Source of the DNA: Sediminicola sp. YIK13
GTDB taxonomy: Bacteria; Bacteroidota; Bacteroidia; Flavobacteriales; Flavobacteriaceae
Reading direction: 5' to 3'
Length of the DNA: 64,000 bases
NCBI RefSeq assembly: GCF_001430825.1
Contig: NZ_CP010535.1
Coordinates: 2,894,501-2,958,500 of the forward strand
The translations under genes were made by a program, and so were the position numbers. Below are positions 8,765 through 18,285 of the stretch, one piece after another. A model generated the notes under the pieces. The model was not told the origin of the DNA, did no database searches, and was given only the letters and a program-made list of their open reading frames with translations. Within the stretch, counting starts at the first letter, position 1. Every line of letters begins with the position of its first letter.

Positions 8765-9660
8765 TACCAATCTTTTTCATTTTTGACTTTAACACCCTTG
8801 GCCTTTTGGGCATCTATTTTTTCTTTCACCTTTTTTTCTTCATTTTGCATGGCTTCCAAAAGGTTTTTCACCTGTTGGGGAGAAAGTTGGTTGGGGCGTG
8901 GTTGCTGTTGTTCTTTCTGGTCACTAGGGTCATTTCCGGATTCTGGTTTGTTTTTTTGTTCTTCCTTATTATCACCCTCACCTTTTTTATTTTCTTCTTT
9001 CTCTTGGTCTCCTTTATCCCCTTCGTCTCCCTTGTCCTTGTTTTTATCGTCTTTCTGATCCCCTTTGTCGTCCTTGTTGTTTTCGCCGTCTTTTTTATCG
9101 TCTTGGTTCTTGTCCTTCTTGTCCTCTTCGTCTTTCTTATCCTGATTTTTGTCGTTCTTCTTGTCTTCGTCTTGTTGTTTTTTCAGCATTTCTTTTGCAA
9201 GAGCAAGATTATAACGGGTCTCTTCGTCGTTGGGGTTGTTTCGCAAAGCCTGTTTGTAGGCTTCCACAGCCTTTTCATATTCTTTACTTTTCATAAAGAC
9301 ATTGCCCATATTGTGATAGGCACTGTGTTTTTCTTTCTTGTCCGTTGCCATTTCCCCAGCCTGCTTAAAACGTGAAAAAGCCTCATTGTAAGTCTCTTTT
9401 TCATAGTAGGCATTCCCCAAATTGTAGGGAGCAACAGCATTTTCATCGCTTATGGCGATGGCTTTCCTGTAATTGGCCTCAGCGGTTACAAAATTGTCTT
9501 GGGAAAGTTCCTTATTCGCCTCCCATGTTAAATTTTTGGAGGTTCTTAGAGCTTTATCCTTATCTTTTTCCAGCTCTTTGTCTGCCACTTGGCCGAAAGC
9601 AAAGCACCCCATTAAGAAAATCAGGTATGTTGTATAAATCTTAGGCATCTTCATTTTCAT
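8764..9660 (-). CDS. batC: BatC-like TPR protein with highly charged low-complexity region
   Basis: A 298-residue protein with signal peptide (about 1-24), three TPR repeats (about 40-160: SAYHNMGNVFMKSKEYEKAV is one) and then about 90 residues almost entirely Lys, Asp, Glu, Asn, Gln and Gly. A short ordered tail (LSPQQVKNLLEAMQNEE) follows and is conserved in BatC proteins. Two in-frame ATGs follow the first within five codons; the first (9660) is used here. The end of batB overlaps its start by 20 bp. The charged linker is probably disordered and may vary in length between strains. Confidence 0.88.
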   Translation of the reverse strand: MKMKMPKIYTTYLIFLMGCFAFGQVADKELEKDKDKALRTSKNLTWEANKELSQDNFVTAEANYRKAIAISDENAVAPYNLGNAYYEKETYNEAFSRFKQAGEMATDKKEKHSAYHNMGNVFMKSKEYEKAVEAYKQALRNNPNDEETRYNLALAKEMLKKQQDEDKKNDKNQDKKDEEDKKDKNQDDKKDGENNKDDKGDQKDDKNKDKGDEGDKGDQEKEENKKGEGDNKEEQKNKPESGNDPSDQKEQQQPRPNQLSPQQVKNLLEAMQNEEKKVKEKIDAQKAKGVKVKNEKDW

Positions 9661-10687
9661 TAAATAAGTTCAATTTTTTAAGCCATTTGGTTTTTCTTTC
9701 CAAAAAGAAAATATCCATGAACAGGAAGAATAGACCTATTCCTAAAAACCATTGGAATTGATCTTTATACTCTGCAAATTGCTTGGCTTCAAATTCTGTT
9801 TTGTCTATTTGGTTCAATTGCTCTTTAATGAATTCTATCGCAGCATCGGTATTGGAGCCGTTAATATACTCTCCATTTCCTTCGTTGGCAATCTCTTTAA
9901 GAATTTCTTCGTTCAATTTGGTTATGACCACTTCACCCTGTGCGTCTTTTTTTAGACTCTGGACCACACCATTTCTCTTGATCGGAATTGGCGCACCCTT
10001 GCTCTGTCCTACCCCAACTGTAAAAATACGGATACCTTTATCTACTGCTGTCTCCACCGCCTCTAAGGTGGTGCCTTCAGAATGGTCTTCCCCATCTGAA
10101 ATGATAAATAAAACCCTATTCGTCTGTTCCTCATCGTCATAATAGGTGGTCGCCAAGTTAATAGCTTCATTAATGGCGGTACCTTGTGAGGAGAGCATAT
10201 CGGTATTCATGCTCTGTAAGAACATTTTAGCGGCACCATAGTCGGTCGTAATCGGTAATTGCGGAAAAGCTTGTCCGGCATAAGCGATGATGCCGATACG
10301 GTCGCTTCCCAATTGATTGATGATCTCGGATACCAAACGTTTTGCTTTTTCCAACCTGTTGGGAGCGATGTCCTCGGCGAGCATACTCTTAGAAACATCA
10401 AGGGCGAATACAATATCCACACCCTCTCTCTTTACCGTTTCCAATTTGGTCCCTATTTTTGGATTGACAAGGCCCAATATCAAAAATGAGAGGCCTACCA
10501 GAAGAAAAGCTAATTTTAAGGTAGACTTAAAACTGGACTTATTAGGGGTCAACCTTTTTAACAGGGCCAAGTCTGCAAATTTCCGTTGTGTCCTTTTTTT
10601 CCAGATTTGTAGGGCCACAAAAATGACGATCATTATTGGGATAATGAGCAACAGATAAAAATAAATTTTTTCGTCTAACTGGACCAT
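9641..10687 (-). CDS. batB: BatB VWA-domain membrane protein
   Basis: A 348-residue protein with two N-terminal membrane segments (about 8-27 and 55-75), a von Willebrand A domain (about 88-300) with the MIDAS start DVSKSM and a following DGEDHS motif, and a C-terminal membrane segment (about 315-332, FLGIGLFFLFMDIFFLE). This TM-VWA-TM order is typical of BatA and BatB. It starts 2 bp after batA. The VWA face probably binds partners through Mg2+ in the periplasm, in concert with BatA. Confidence 0.92.
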   Translation of the reverse strand: MVQLDEKIYFYLLLIIPIMIVIFVALQIWKKRTQRKFADLALLKRLTPNKSSFKSTLKLAFLLVGLSFLILGLVNPKIGTKLETVKREGVDIVFALDVSKSMLAEDIAPNRLEKAKRLVSEIINQLGSDRIGIIAYAGQAFPQLPITTDYGAAKMFLQSMNTDMLSSQGTAINEAINLATTYYDDEEQTNRVLFIISDGEDHSEGTTLEAVETAVDKGIRIFTVGVGQSKGAPIPIKRNGVVQSLKKDAQGEVVITKLNEEILKEIANEGNGEYINGSNTDAAIEFIKEQLNQIDKTEFEAKQFAEYKDQFQWFLGIGLFFLFMDIFFLERKTKWLKKLNLFNENEDA

Positions 10688-10689
10688 AA

Positions 10690-11688
10690 CTATATAAAAC
10701 TCCTAAATAATGTATTTCTAAGTAGCCATTCCAACAAGAGTAAAACTCCTGCCAAAAGTACGAACGACCTAAATTTTTCTTCGTATTTGTAATATTTGAA
10801 TTCCTCTACCTCAGTTTTTTCAAGTTTATTGATTTCTTCATAAATAGCCTCTAGCTTGCTATTGTTGGTGGCCCTAAAATATTGACCTCCGGTTGCATCG
10901 GCGATTTCCTTCAATAGTTTCTCGTCAATTTCTACCTGTCTCATCCCATATCGGAAAGTACCGTCGGGGTTGTAGGCTATTGGGGATAGGGCATTGCCAT
11001 TGGTGCCCAGGCCTATCGTATAGGTCTTTATGCCAAATTCCACGGCAAGTTCTGCTGCTGTTTGGGGCTCAATAAAACCTGAGTTGTTCACTCCATCTGT
11101 CAATAGGATAATTATTTTGCTCTTTGCCTTGCTTTCCTTTAGCCTATTCACCGAAGTGGCCAGTCCCATTCCTATTGCCGTTCCATCATTAAGTTGTCCG
11201 TATGTAATATCCCTTAGGGCATTTAGGACGATGTTCTTGTCACTGGTTATAGGGGTCTGGGTGAAACTTTCGCCGGCATAGACTACCAATCCGATACGAT
11301 CGTTTGGACGCTTACGTATAAAGTCGGCCGCAACATCTTTAAGCGCAGAAAGTCGATTTGGTTTAAGGTCCCTTGCCAACATACTTGAGGATACGTCAAT
11401 GGCCATGACGATATCTATCCCCTTGGTTGTTTTGGTTCTGGACGAAATATCTTCGGTCTGCGGTCTCGCCAATGCCGTAATGATGGCAGCCAAGGCCAAG
11501 AGACGCAGTACAAAGAGGGCGGGTTTCAACTTGGCCAGGATACTGTCACTTGAAAACCCTTTGATGCTCGATATTTTTAGGGAAGCTGCTTCTTCTTTTC
11601 TCTTAAAGAAATACCACAGCGCCGCTACCGGCAGCAATAATAGCAACCAGAAGAAATTAGGGTTTGCAAATTGTATATTCTCTAACAT
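10690..11688 (-). CDS. batA: BatA VWA-domain membrane protein
   Basis: A 332-residue protein with N-terminal membrane segments (about 12-28 and 58-77), a VWA domain with MIDAS DVSSSM at about residue 97 and TDGVNNSG, and a C-terminal membrane segment (about 308-325). The start codon overlaps the stop of the upstream gene by one base. Together with BatB it forms the VWA pair of the aerotolerance operon. MoxR AAA+ ATPases are usually encoded with such VWA proteins and are thought to act on them as chaperones. Confidence 0.92.
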   Translation of the reverse strand: MLENIQFANPNFFWLLLLLPVAALWYFFKRKEEAASLKISSIKGFSSDSILAKLKPALFVLRLLALAAIITALARPQTEDISSRTKTTKGIDIVMAIDVSSSMLARDLKPNRLSALKDVAADFIRKRPNDRIGLVVYAGESFTQTPITSDKNIVLNALRDITYGQLNDGTAIGMGLATSVNRLKESKAKSKIIILLTDGVNNSGFIEPQTAAELAVEFGIKTYTIGLGTNGNALSPIAYNPDGTFRYGMRQVEIDEKLLKEIADATGGQYFRATNNSKLEAIYEEINKLEKTEVEEFKYYKYEEKFRSFVLLAGVLLLLEWLLRNTLFRSFI

Positions 11689-13349
11689 TAAGCTCCTGTT
11701 TTTACTTCAATGGAATGGGTAATCCTATCCACAATATTTTCTGCATATCCATCATCCTCAAGCCAATTGAGAATAATTTGTTGTTCAAATCCTTTCCCTC
11801 CAAAAATGATGATGGCATAATTTCCATTTACCACTTCATTGGATTGGGGGAGGGTGAATTTGCCGCTTCCATAAACTTTGACACCCAATGTCCCGGATAT
11901 GGTTTTGAACTCCTCTTGTTTAGTGGTGATGTTTTTGGCGCCCTTGGCTTCAAAACTTTTTAGTACCTGCTCCACTGAATTTTGAAAATCAGGTTCCGTT
12001 TCTTGAGAGGAGAACGTGGTAGAGCTTACCCCAATAGAGAAAAGGGCTTCTGGATCACTAAAAGCGAAAACTTGGGCCTCTTTAACGCTCGCTTTAACCT
12101 CAGGGGGTAATTTTATGTCCTGTCTTATTAAAACGCTGGGCGTCTCCAAACTAATTGGAGGATAACCATAGGTGCTGTTCAGCCAATCACCTTCCAGTAA
12201 TTCCTTGGTGGGGTGCCCCATGACGGTATCCTTAACAGGTTTCCAGCCATAATAAGCGACGGCAACCAAGGTGGAAAGGAAAACGACTCCAACGGTTACT
12301 GCGGCTGCCATAAGCCATTTTTTCTTCTGTTTTTTACGGGAAAGTTCCTCTAAATATTTTTCATCCTGGAGCAGGTCTTCCTCATCCGGTTCAGGTAAGG
12401 CCTCTTTGGTCTTGATTACGATCTGTTCTATGACTCTTCGATCCTGTTCAGCTACGGATGTTTCAGGTTTCGATTTTGCGAATTTCACCAAATCTGCCGT
12501 TTGCAGTACCTTTTTAAACTGATCGATGGTATCGTCGTCCAATTTTAGTTCCCCTGCATCCTTCAGTAATTCTAGTTTTTCTATTAATTGATCTGTTGTG
12601 CTCTCCAAAGCGGACACATGAACGTCCTCTTCCAAATAGGAGCGGACTATATCCGTTAGTTCAGAATAATACTGCTTGTATTCGTCCTGAATGATATATT
12701 TTGAGTTTTCAAGTCTCCTCAATTCCAATAAAGCGCGATCATATGGGGGCAAAAGGGCCACTTTTTCTTCTTCCGAAAGTGGTTTTTTCCTAATCAGGAA
12801 CCAATACGCCAATGCGCCCAAAATAACCAAGCCCAACAATATCCATAAGACTTTTTTCCACAGATCAAAATTGCTTTTCTCTACCTCAAGAAATGGTTTG
12901 ATGTCGTACATCTTTTGAGTCAGTGTGTCCACGGGAACAGTGGTAACAGCTATTTTAACAGAATCTGTAAAGAAGTTCTGACCGTTAATGACAACTTGTT
13001 GTCTGGGTATGGTGTAGGTTCCTGAATCGAATTGGGTAAGTGCATAAATTTTTTGAAGGGTAATCCTATCCAGTTTTCGCAAGGTATCCGTTGAAATGGC
13101 CTCCACCATTTCCATGGGTGAAAAAGTCTGACCTTCAGGGAATACGATTTGGGCTGTACTATCGGCTTCAACCTTAATCTTAAATCTTATCTGTTCCCCA
13201 ATTTTAATACTGGTCGTATCTATTTCTGAAGATACCGAGGAAGTGGTTTGGGAAAACCCCATCCCGCATTGGAGCAGCAACAGGACAATGCACGCCCTAA
13301 AAGCCATATCCTTACAAAATGAAGTAATTTTTAATCTATTGTTTTCCAT
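11688..13349 (-). CDS. Bat-operon membrane protein, two membrane segments (DUF4381-like)
   Basis: A 553-residue protein with a signal peptide at about 16-34 (ACIVLLLLQCGMGFSQ), a periplasmic beta-rich domain to about 165, a membrane segment at about 167-187 (WILLGLVILGALAYWFLI) and a cytosolic helical region rich in Glu and Arg. A second membrane segment lies at about 346-368 and a C-terminal domain of about 180 residues follows. The first half resembles the BatD/DUF4381-type protein found between DUF58 and batA in this operon. The C-terminal extension I do not recognise. It lies 5 bp after the DUF58 gene and overlaps batA by 1 bp, so it is firmly part of the operon. Confidence 0.75.
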   Translation of the reverse strand: MENNRLKITSFCKDMAFRACIVLLLLQCGMGFSQTTSSVSSEIDTTSIKIGEQIRFKIKVEADSTAQIVFPEGQTFSPMEMVEAISTDTLRKLDRITLQKIYALTQFDSGTYTIPRQQVVINGQNFFTDSVKIAVTTVPVDTLTQKMYDIKPFLEVEKSNFDLWKKVLWILLGLVILGALAYWFLIRKKPLSEEEKVALLPPYDRALLELRRLENSKYIIQDEYKQYYSELTDIVRSYLEEDVHVSALESTTDQLIEKLELLKDAGELKLDDDTIDQFKKVLQTADLVKFAKSKPETSVAEQDRRVIEQIVIKTKEALPEPDEEDLLQDEKYLEELSRKKQKKKWLMAAAVTVGVVFLSTLVAVAYYGWKPVKDTVMGHPTKELLEGDWLNSTYGYPPISLETPSVLIRQDIKLPPEVKASVKEAQVFAFSDPEALFSIGVSSTTFSSQETEPDFQNSVEQVLKSFEAKGAKNITTKQEEFKTISGTLGVKVYGSGKFTLPQSNEVVNGNYAIIIFGGKGFEQQIILNWLEDDGYAENIVDRITHSIEVKTGA

Positions 13350-13354
13350 TCGTT

Positions 13355-14221
13355 TTATCCCCTTCGCTTAAAATAGCCCAATAATTTCTTCACATAACTT
13401 TCATCCACCCTGCAACTCAACACCCCGCAGCCAGATTTGGTAAAGACGTCCTCAAAATAATTTACCCGTTCCTTGTGGAATTTACCGTAGGCAGTTCTCA
13501 CAGCTTTGGATTGGGTATTTATGAGGCGTATTTCTCCGGTCTCGGCATCTTGCATTTGCACCATTCCTAGATTGGGAATTGATTCTTCCCGCTCATCATA
13601 AACACGGATACCCGTGACGTCGTGTTTTTTTCCAGTGATTCTGATGGTCTGTTGGTAATCATCATCAATAAAATCCGAAAGGACAAAAACGATTGCCTTC
13701 TTTTTCATGACGTTGGTTAAAAACTTTAGGGCTTCTGCTAGGTCTGTCTTATTGCTTTTAGGCTTAAATTCCAAGAGTTCCCTGATGATTCGTAAAACGT
13801 GTGTTTTTCCTTTTTTTGGTGGTATGAACAATTCAATTTCATCAGAAAAAAGGATTAGGCCCACCTTATCGTTGTTTTGTAATGCAGAAAAAGCAAGGGT
13901 GGCAGAGATTTCGGTAACAATTTCTTTTTTGAATTGGTTGGAAGTTCCAAAAAGTTCAGAACCGCTTACATCCACCATGAGCATCATGGTAAGCTCCCTT
14001 TCCTCTTCAAAAACTTTTACGTACGGCTCGTTATACCGGGCAGTAACGTTCCAATCAATAGACCTCACATCGTCACCAAACTGATATTGCCTTACTTCAC
14101 TGAACGTCATTCCCCTACCTTTGAAGGTAGAGTGGTATTCCCCTCCGAATATATGATCGGAAAGACGCCGTGTCTTTATCTCAATTTTACGAACTTTTTT
14201 GAGTAATTCTTTAGTATCCAT
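13355..14221 (-). CDS. DUF58 domain protein of the Bat/MoxR operon
   Basis: A 288-residue soluble DUF58 protein with a VWA-like fold. The conserved segment GRGMTFSEVRQYQFGDDVRSIDWNVTAR is present (about 36-63), followed by VDVSGSELFG, a MIDAS-like motif. I place the start at the ATG at 14221 (MDTKELLKKVRKIEIKTR), the usual N terminus, not at an ATG eight codons upstream. It follows moxR by 76 bp. DUF58 proteins are nearly always next to MoxR AAA+ ATPases and probably serve as their substrate or adaptor. Confidence 0.9.
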   Translation of the reverse strand: MDTKELLKKVRKIEIKTRRLSDHIFGGEYHSTFKGRGMTFSEVRQYQFGDDVRSIDWNVTARYNEPYVKVFEEERELTMMLMVDVSGSELFGTSNQFKKEIVTEISATLAFSALQNNDKVGLILFSDEIELFIPPKKGKTHVLRIIRELLEFKPKSNKTDLAEALKFLTNVMKKKAIVFVLSDFIDDDYQQTIRITGKKHDVTGIRVYDEREESIPNLGMVQMQDAETGEIRLINTQSKAVRTAYGKFHKERVNYFEDVFTKSGCGVLSCRVDESYVKKLLGYFKRRG

Positions 14222-14297
14222 TGGCCTAATTAGGGTTTTGTCCAAAAGATGGACGGTTCCAGTTTACAGTTTCAAACAAGAAACTAGGAACAAGGCG

Positions 14298-15299
14298 CTA
14301 AGGCACTTCTATCTCATTTACTATTTTATTGATGATATCCACAGAGGTTACATTTTCTGCTTCCGCTTCATAAGTAATACCAATCCTGTGCCTTAGAACA
14401 TCGTGAACTACCGCTCTAACATCTTCTGGCACAACATATCCTCTCTTTTTAATGAAGGCATAACATTTGGCGGCATTTGCCAAGTTGATACTCCCTCTGG
14501 GAGACGCTCCAAAACTTATGAGGGGTTTTAGATCTTCAAGATTGTACTTTTCTGGATAACGCGTTGCAAAAACGATATCCAAAATATACTTTTCAATTTT
14601 TTCATCCATGTAGACTTCCCTAACCGCGTTCTGTGCTCGTAATATCTGTTCTATGGATACTACAGGATTTACTTTTTCATACGCACCATTAAGATTTTGA
14701 CGCATGATCAATTGCTCTTCCTTTATTTTTGGATAGTCTATGACGGTCTTTAGCATAAAACGGTCAACTTGTGCTTCGGGTAGCGGATAGGTTCCTTCTT
14801 GTTCCACTGGGTTTTGCGTGGCCATTACCAAGAATGGTTTGTCAAGAATAAAAGTTTCATCACCAATGGTGACTTGCTTTTCCTGCATGGCCTCCAGGAG
14901 GGCCGATTGTACTTTTGCCGGAGCACGGTTTATTTCATCAGCCAACACAAAATTGGCGAAAATTGGACCTTTCTTTATAGAAAAATCATTGAGCTTCATG
15001 TTGTAGATCATGGTTCCGACCACATCGGCAGGCAGTAAATCTGGAGTAAACTGTATTCTGCTGAAACTACCATGTACGGCTTTGGATAGAGTATTGATCG
15101 CCAATGTTTTTGCCAATCCGGGAACACCTTCCAATAGGATATGTCCCTGGCCCAAAAGACCTATGAGCAACCTTTCCACCATGTATTTTTGACCGACGAT
15201 GACTTTGTCCATCTCCATCATTAAAAGGTCTATAAAAGCACTTTCTTTTGCAATCTTCTCATTCACAGCACTGATATCAACAGTCGTATTTTCTTCCAT
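14298..15299 (-). CDS. moxR: MoxR family AAA+ ATPase
   Basis: First gene of the Bat operon. The 333 residues contain a Walker A-type loop GVPGLAKT (about 78-85), Walker B with DEINRAPAKVQSALLEAMQE (the MoxR signature), and sensor motif ATQNPVEQEGTYPLPEAQVDRF. A C-terminal helical lid follows. MoxR proteins are cytosolic hexameric ATPases proposed to act as chaperones for partner VWA proteins, here DUF58, BatA and BatB. No full TAnnTTTG box was found upstream; a one-off match TCAATTTG lies about 50 nt before the ATG. Confidence 0.96.
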   Translation of the reverse strand: MEENTTVDISAVNEKIAKESAFIDLLMMEMDKVIVGQKYMVERLLIGLLGQGHILLEGVPGLAKTLAINTLSKAVHGSFSRIQFTPDLLPADVVGTMIYNMKLNDFSIKKGPIFANFVLADEINRAPAKVQSALLEAMQEKQVTIGDETFILDKPFLVMATQNPVEQEGTYPLPEAQVDRFMLKTVIDYPKIKEEQLIMRQNLNGAYEKVNPVVSIEQILRAQNAVREVYMDEKIEKYILDIVFATRYPEKYNLEDLKPLISFGASPRGSINLANAAKCYAFIKKRGYVVPEDVRAVVHDVLRHRIGITYEAEAENVTSVDIINKIVNEIEVP

Positions 15300-15457
15300 A
15301 AAATAGTTTTATTAAAACCCTGACGATAATTACATTAAATTCTCATGCAAATTGAAGATTTATTTATTTAATGGTTGTTAATGATTGGTTAAAAGTTGGG
15401 TAAACCCCTTATTTTTATGAAGTATTTAAGGGATTTATTTTCTAAATTCACCAACCT

Positions 15458-16333
15458 ATGGAGAAAACTACGAATTATTCAAAAATCATAGCTGGTACTA
15501 TGACATGGGGAAGTTGGGGAAAGCAACTTTCCACCAAGGAAATGATCGATTTGATGCAGCATTGTATCGACAATGGGATATCCACTTTTGACCATGCCGA
15601 CATCTATGGCGATTATACCAACGAAATCGAATTTGGTACCGCTTTGAGTCAAAGTAAAATTGATAGAGGCAGCATAGAGCTCATCAGCAAATGTGGGATA
15701 CAGCATACGGGCAAAACCAGGGACAATAAAATTAAGCACTACAACTATTCCAAAGAATACATTATATGGTCTGCTGAACAATCCTTGCAAAAATTAAAAA
15801 CCGATTACTTAGATCTATTTTTATTGCACAGACCCAGTCCTTTACTGCAACCAGAGGAAGTGGCAGAAGCGATATTTCAATTGCGAAAAGAAGGTAAAAT
15901 CAGGGATTTTGGAGTGTCCAATTTTACCCCTTCGCAGATTGCATTATTGGAAACGGCTATCCCTGTCATGGGCAACCAAGTAGAATTTTCATTGACCGCA
16001 GATGCGGTTATGTACGATGGGACCTTGGATGATATTTTGGCCAATAAACGTTTTGGAATGGCTTGGAGTCCTCTAGGGAATTACTTTAGGGAAGATGGAG
16101 AACAGACAAAACGGATAAAAAAGGTTTTAGCGGAGTATCAAAGAAAATATAAAGCAGATGAAAGTCAATTGCTTTTGGCCTGGTTACTACAGCACCCTGC
16201 AATGATACACCCGGTAGTTGGGACCACTAACCCTAAGCGACTCAAAGATTCCATAGAGGCTACCTCCATTAAATTGGAGCTCGAGGACTGGTTTGAACTG
16301 TTGGCGGCAAGTCAAGGCCATGTTGTACCATAG
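15458..16333 (+). CDS. Aldo/keto reductase
   Basis: A 291-residue NADPH-dependent oxidoreductase of the AKR (beta/alpha)8 family, closest in form to YdhF-type enzymes. The AKR pattern is visible: FDHADIYGDYTNE with the catalytic Asp and Tyr (about 43-51), an active-site Lys in ELISKCG, then LDLFLLHRPSP with the active-site His. A cofactor-binding tail (HPVVGTTNPKRLKDS) follows. It starts a plus-strand group with the SDR gene 57 bp downstream, divergent from moxR. Substrate unknown. Confidence 0.93.
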   Translation: MEKTTNYSKIIAGTMTWGSWGKQLSTKEMIDLMQHCIDNGISTFDHADIYGDYTNEIEFGTALSQSKIDRGSIELISKCGIQHTGKTRDNKIKHYNYSKEYIIWSAEQSLQKLKTDYLDLFLLHRPSPLLQPEEVAEAIFQLRKEGKIRDFGVSNFTPSQIALLETAIPVMGNQVEFSLTADAVMYDGTLDDILANKRFGMAWSPLGNYFREDGEQTKRIKKVLAEYQRKYKADESQLLLAWLLQHPAMIHPVVGTTNPKRLKDSIEATSIKLELEDWFELLAASQGHVVP

Positions 16334-16390
16334 GGTGCAATCATTAAACACCTAGAGGGAAATGATTCAAGAAAATTTTGATTAAAGATT

Positions 16391-17152
16391 ATGGCATCTA
16401 AAACAGCATTGATTACAGGGGCAACAAGCGGAATTGGAAAGGCAACCGCCCAGCTTTTTGCAGCGAACAAGATTAACTTAATTCTGTGTGGGCGAAGGCA
16501 GGACCGGTTGGAAGCTTTACAAAATGATCTGGGAGCCATGACCAAAGTTCATATACTGAATTTTGACGTCAGGGATAAAGACGCTGTATTGTCTTCAATA
16601 AATAATTTGCCGGACGAGTTTGCCAATATAGATATCCTGATCAACAACGCAGGTAACGCACATGGTTTGGAGCCTATTAATGATGGCAGTATTGAAGATT
16701 GGGATGCCATGTTGGATATTAATGTGAAAGGCCTCTTATATGTATCCAAAGCAATTATTCCCAAAATGGTGTCTAGGAAATCTGGACATATCATAAATAT
16801 TGGTTCTACTGCAGGAAAGGAAGTATATCCAAAGGGCAATGTGTATTGTGCAAGCAAGCATGCCGTGGACGCCATCAACCAAGGGATGCGGATGGATTTA
16901 AATCCATATGGTATTCGAGTAGGGGCGGTGAATCCTGGTTTAGTGGAAACAGAATTTAGCAAAGTGCGCTTCAAAGGGGATGACGTTAGGGCAGAGACCG
17001 TCTATAGAGGTTTTCAACCCTTGAAACCAGAGGACATAGCCGATATTATCCATTTTGTTGTTACAAGACCATACCATGTAAATATAGCGGACTTGGTTGT
17101 GATGCCCACAGCCCAGGCCAGTAGTACAATTCTCAACAAAAAGGAAGCATGA
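16391..17152 (+). CDS. SDR family NAD(P)-dependent oxidoreductase (YdfG-like)
   Basis: A 253-residue classical short-chain dehydrogenase. The nucleotide-binding TGATSGIG motif is at about residues 9-16, NNAG at about 86, catalytic Ser in INIGSTAG, and YCASK (YxxxK) at about 155-159. The ending ADIIHFVVTRPYHVNIADLVVMPT is typical of the YdfG/serine 3-dehydrogenase-like group. ATG at 16391. Its last bases overlap the next gene by 4 bp (ATGA), so the two are translated together. Confidence 0.94.
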   Translation: MASKTALITGATSGIGKATAQLFAANKINLILCGRRQDRLEALQNDLGAMTKVHILNFDVRDKDAVLSSINNLPDEFANIDILINNAGNAHGLEPINDGSIEDWDAMLDINVKGLLYVSKAIIPKMVSRKSGHIINIGSTAGKEVYPKGNVYCASKHAVDAINQGMRMDLNPYGIRVGAVNPGLVETEFSKVRFKGDDVRAETVYRGFQPLKPEDIADIIHFVVTRPYHVNIADLVVMPTAQASSTILNKKEA

Positions 17153-18285
17153 TCAATAAGCGTTTGTTGGTAAAAAATCTTCTCGCCCATAACGACGAGA
17201 ACAGCTTTTACGACAAAAAGCGTTTTATAGACATAGGGCAGAGAGAAGGTAAGGGGAAATTCTTAAAGCATGTATGTGCGCTCGCCAATAGTAACCCCAT
17301 TAGCAATTCCTTTATTGTCATTGGAGTAGAGGATGAGGATAATAAGATTGTTGGGGTCGACTTCTTTGATGACAGTAAGATTCAAAACCTTGTCAATGCA
17401 TATTTGGACAACCCTCCCTTAATCTCTTACGAGAATATTCCATTCCCACATTTGCCCGAGGGTAAAGTGGTGGGCCTGGTCACGATCAAATCCAACGGGA
17501 AGGTCTGTGCCCTAAAAAAGAATATTTGGAAATATTATGGGGGCTCAGTTTTCTTTAGGGAAGGAAGTATTAGTCTTCCCAAAGCTTTTGATGTACATCT
17601 AAAGGACATCAATTCGGAAACCGTGGCAACATTGGAGCTTCATGCCAGAAACAATATAAAGCTCACCTTGGATGGCGTTATTGACTTTATCAACCACAGG
17701 CACAAAGATCTTAGCAGTAATTACAAAGTTTTTGAGGAACAATTTGTCGTATGCTGGGCCGGCAATGAAAAAAAAGTGAAAAATGAAACCTACTATTCAC
17801 GCGTTGATATAGAATTGATCAATGAACAGGTAAAGCTCTTCTATTCCGCCCTGGATGAGATTACCATTTCTTTTGACGAGCATTCCTTTACGACCACGGA
17901 ATACGTTCAATTAGGGTTGGGGTCACAGCAAAAGTACTACCCTTTGGAAAAGGTGGTCATTACCTTTACGGAAAATGGTACTTACCAGATACAGAGCGAC
18001 CTCATCTTTGAGCCGCCTCGCTACGACAGAAAAACGCTGCACCATATTTTTAATTCCAATAATGCCCTCCTGCAAAAACTTCAGAAAAGATTGGATCTTA
18101 CCAATACTGAAAAATTGGATTTAAAACAGCTTCCTGCTACCTATTTGATCTGCTATCTCAACGGTTTTGAAGAGGCTAAAGAGCTGATGGAAGATGCCAG
18201 AGTCCTGCTTAGGGAATACGATACGAAAGCATACCAATCCCTAAAAGAATCTCTTCGCATCCTGCGAAAGGTGAGGTACAGTTAA
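17149..18285 (+). CDS. AlbA_2 (Schlafen-type) domain protein
   Basis: A 378-residue protein. The first about 190 residues look like an AlbA_2/Schlafen AlbA domain, often annotated ATP-binding or DNA-binding: KGKFLKHVCALANSNPISNSFIVIGVEDEDNKIVGVDFF and later KYYGGSVFFREGS are the characteristic parts. The C-terminal half is helical and unrecognised. The start overlaps the SDR stop as ATGA and the end overlaps the convergent amylosucrase gene by 4 bp. Function in this context is unknown; membership of the domain family is fairly clear. Confidence 0.82.
   Translation: MINKRLLVKNLLAHNDENSFYDKKRFIDIGQREGKGKFLKHVCALANSNPISNSFIVIGVEDEDNKIVGVDFFDDSKIQNLVNAYLDNPPLISYENIPFPHLPEGKVVGLVTIKSNGKVCALKKNIWKYYGGSVFFREGSISLPKAFDVHLKDINSETVATLELHARNNIKLTLDGVIDFINHRHKDLSSNYKVFEEQFVVCWAGNEKKVKNETYYSRVDIELINEQVKLFYSALDEITISFDEHSFTTTEYVQLGLGSQQKYYPLEKVVITFTENGTYQIQSDLIFEPPRYDRKTLHHIFNSNNALLQKLQKRLDLTNTEKLDLKQLPATYLICYLNGFEEAKELMEDARVLLREYDTKAYQSLKESLRILRKVRYS

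Noticed and set aside
8806-9375. Long plus-strand ORF of 189 codons opposite batC, hydrophobic
   Set aside because: It is the mirror of the Lys/Asp-rich batC tract, which turns into Phe/Leu/Val codons on the other strand.
16312-16974. Minus-strand ORFs facing the AKR and SDR genes as an antisense gene
   Set aside because: They fall in the SDR coding region, with no family match and no promoter.
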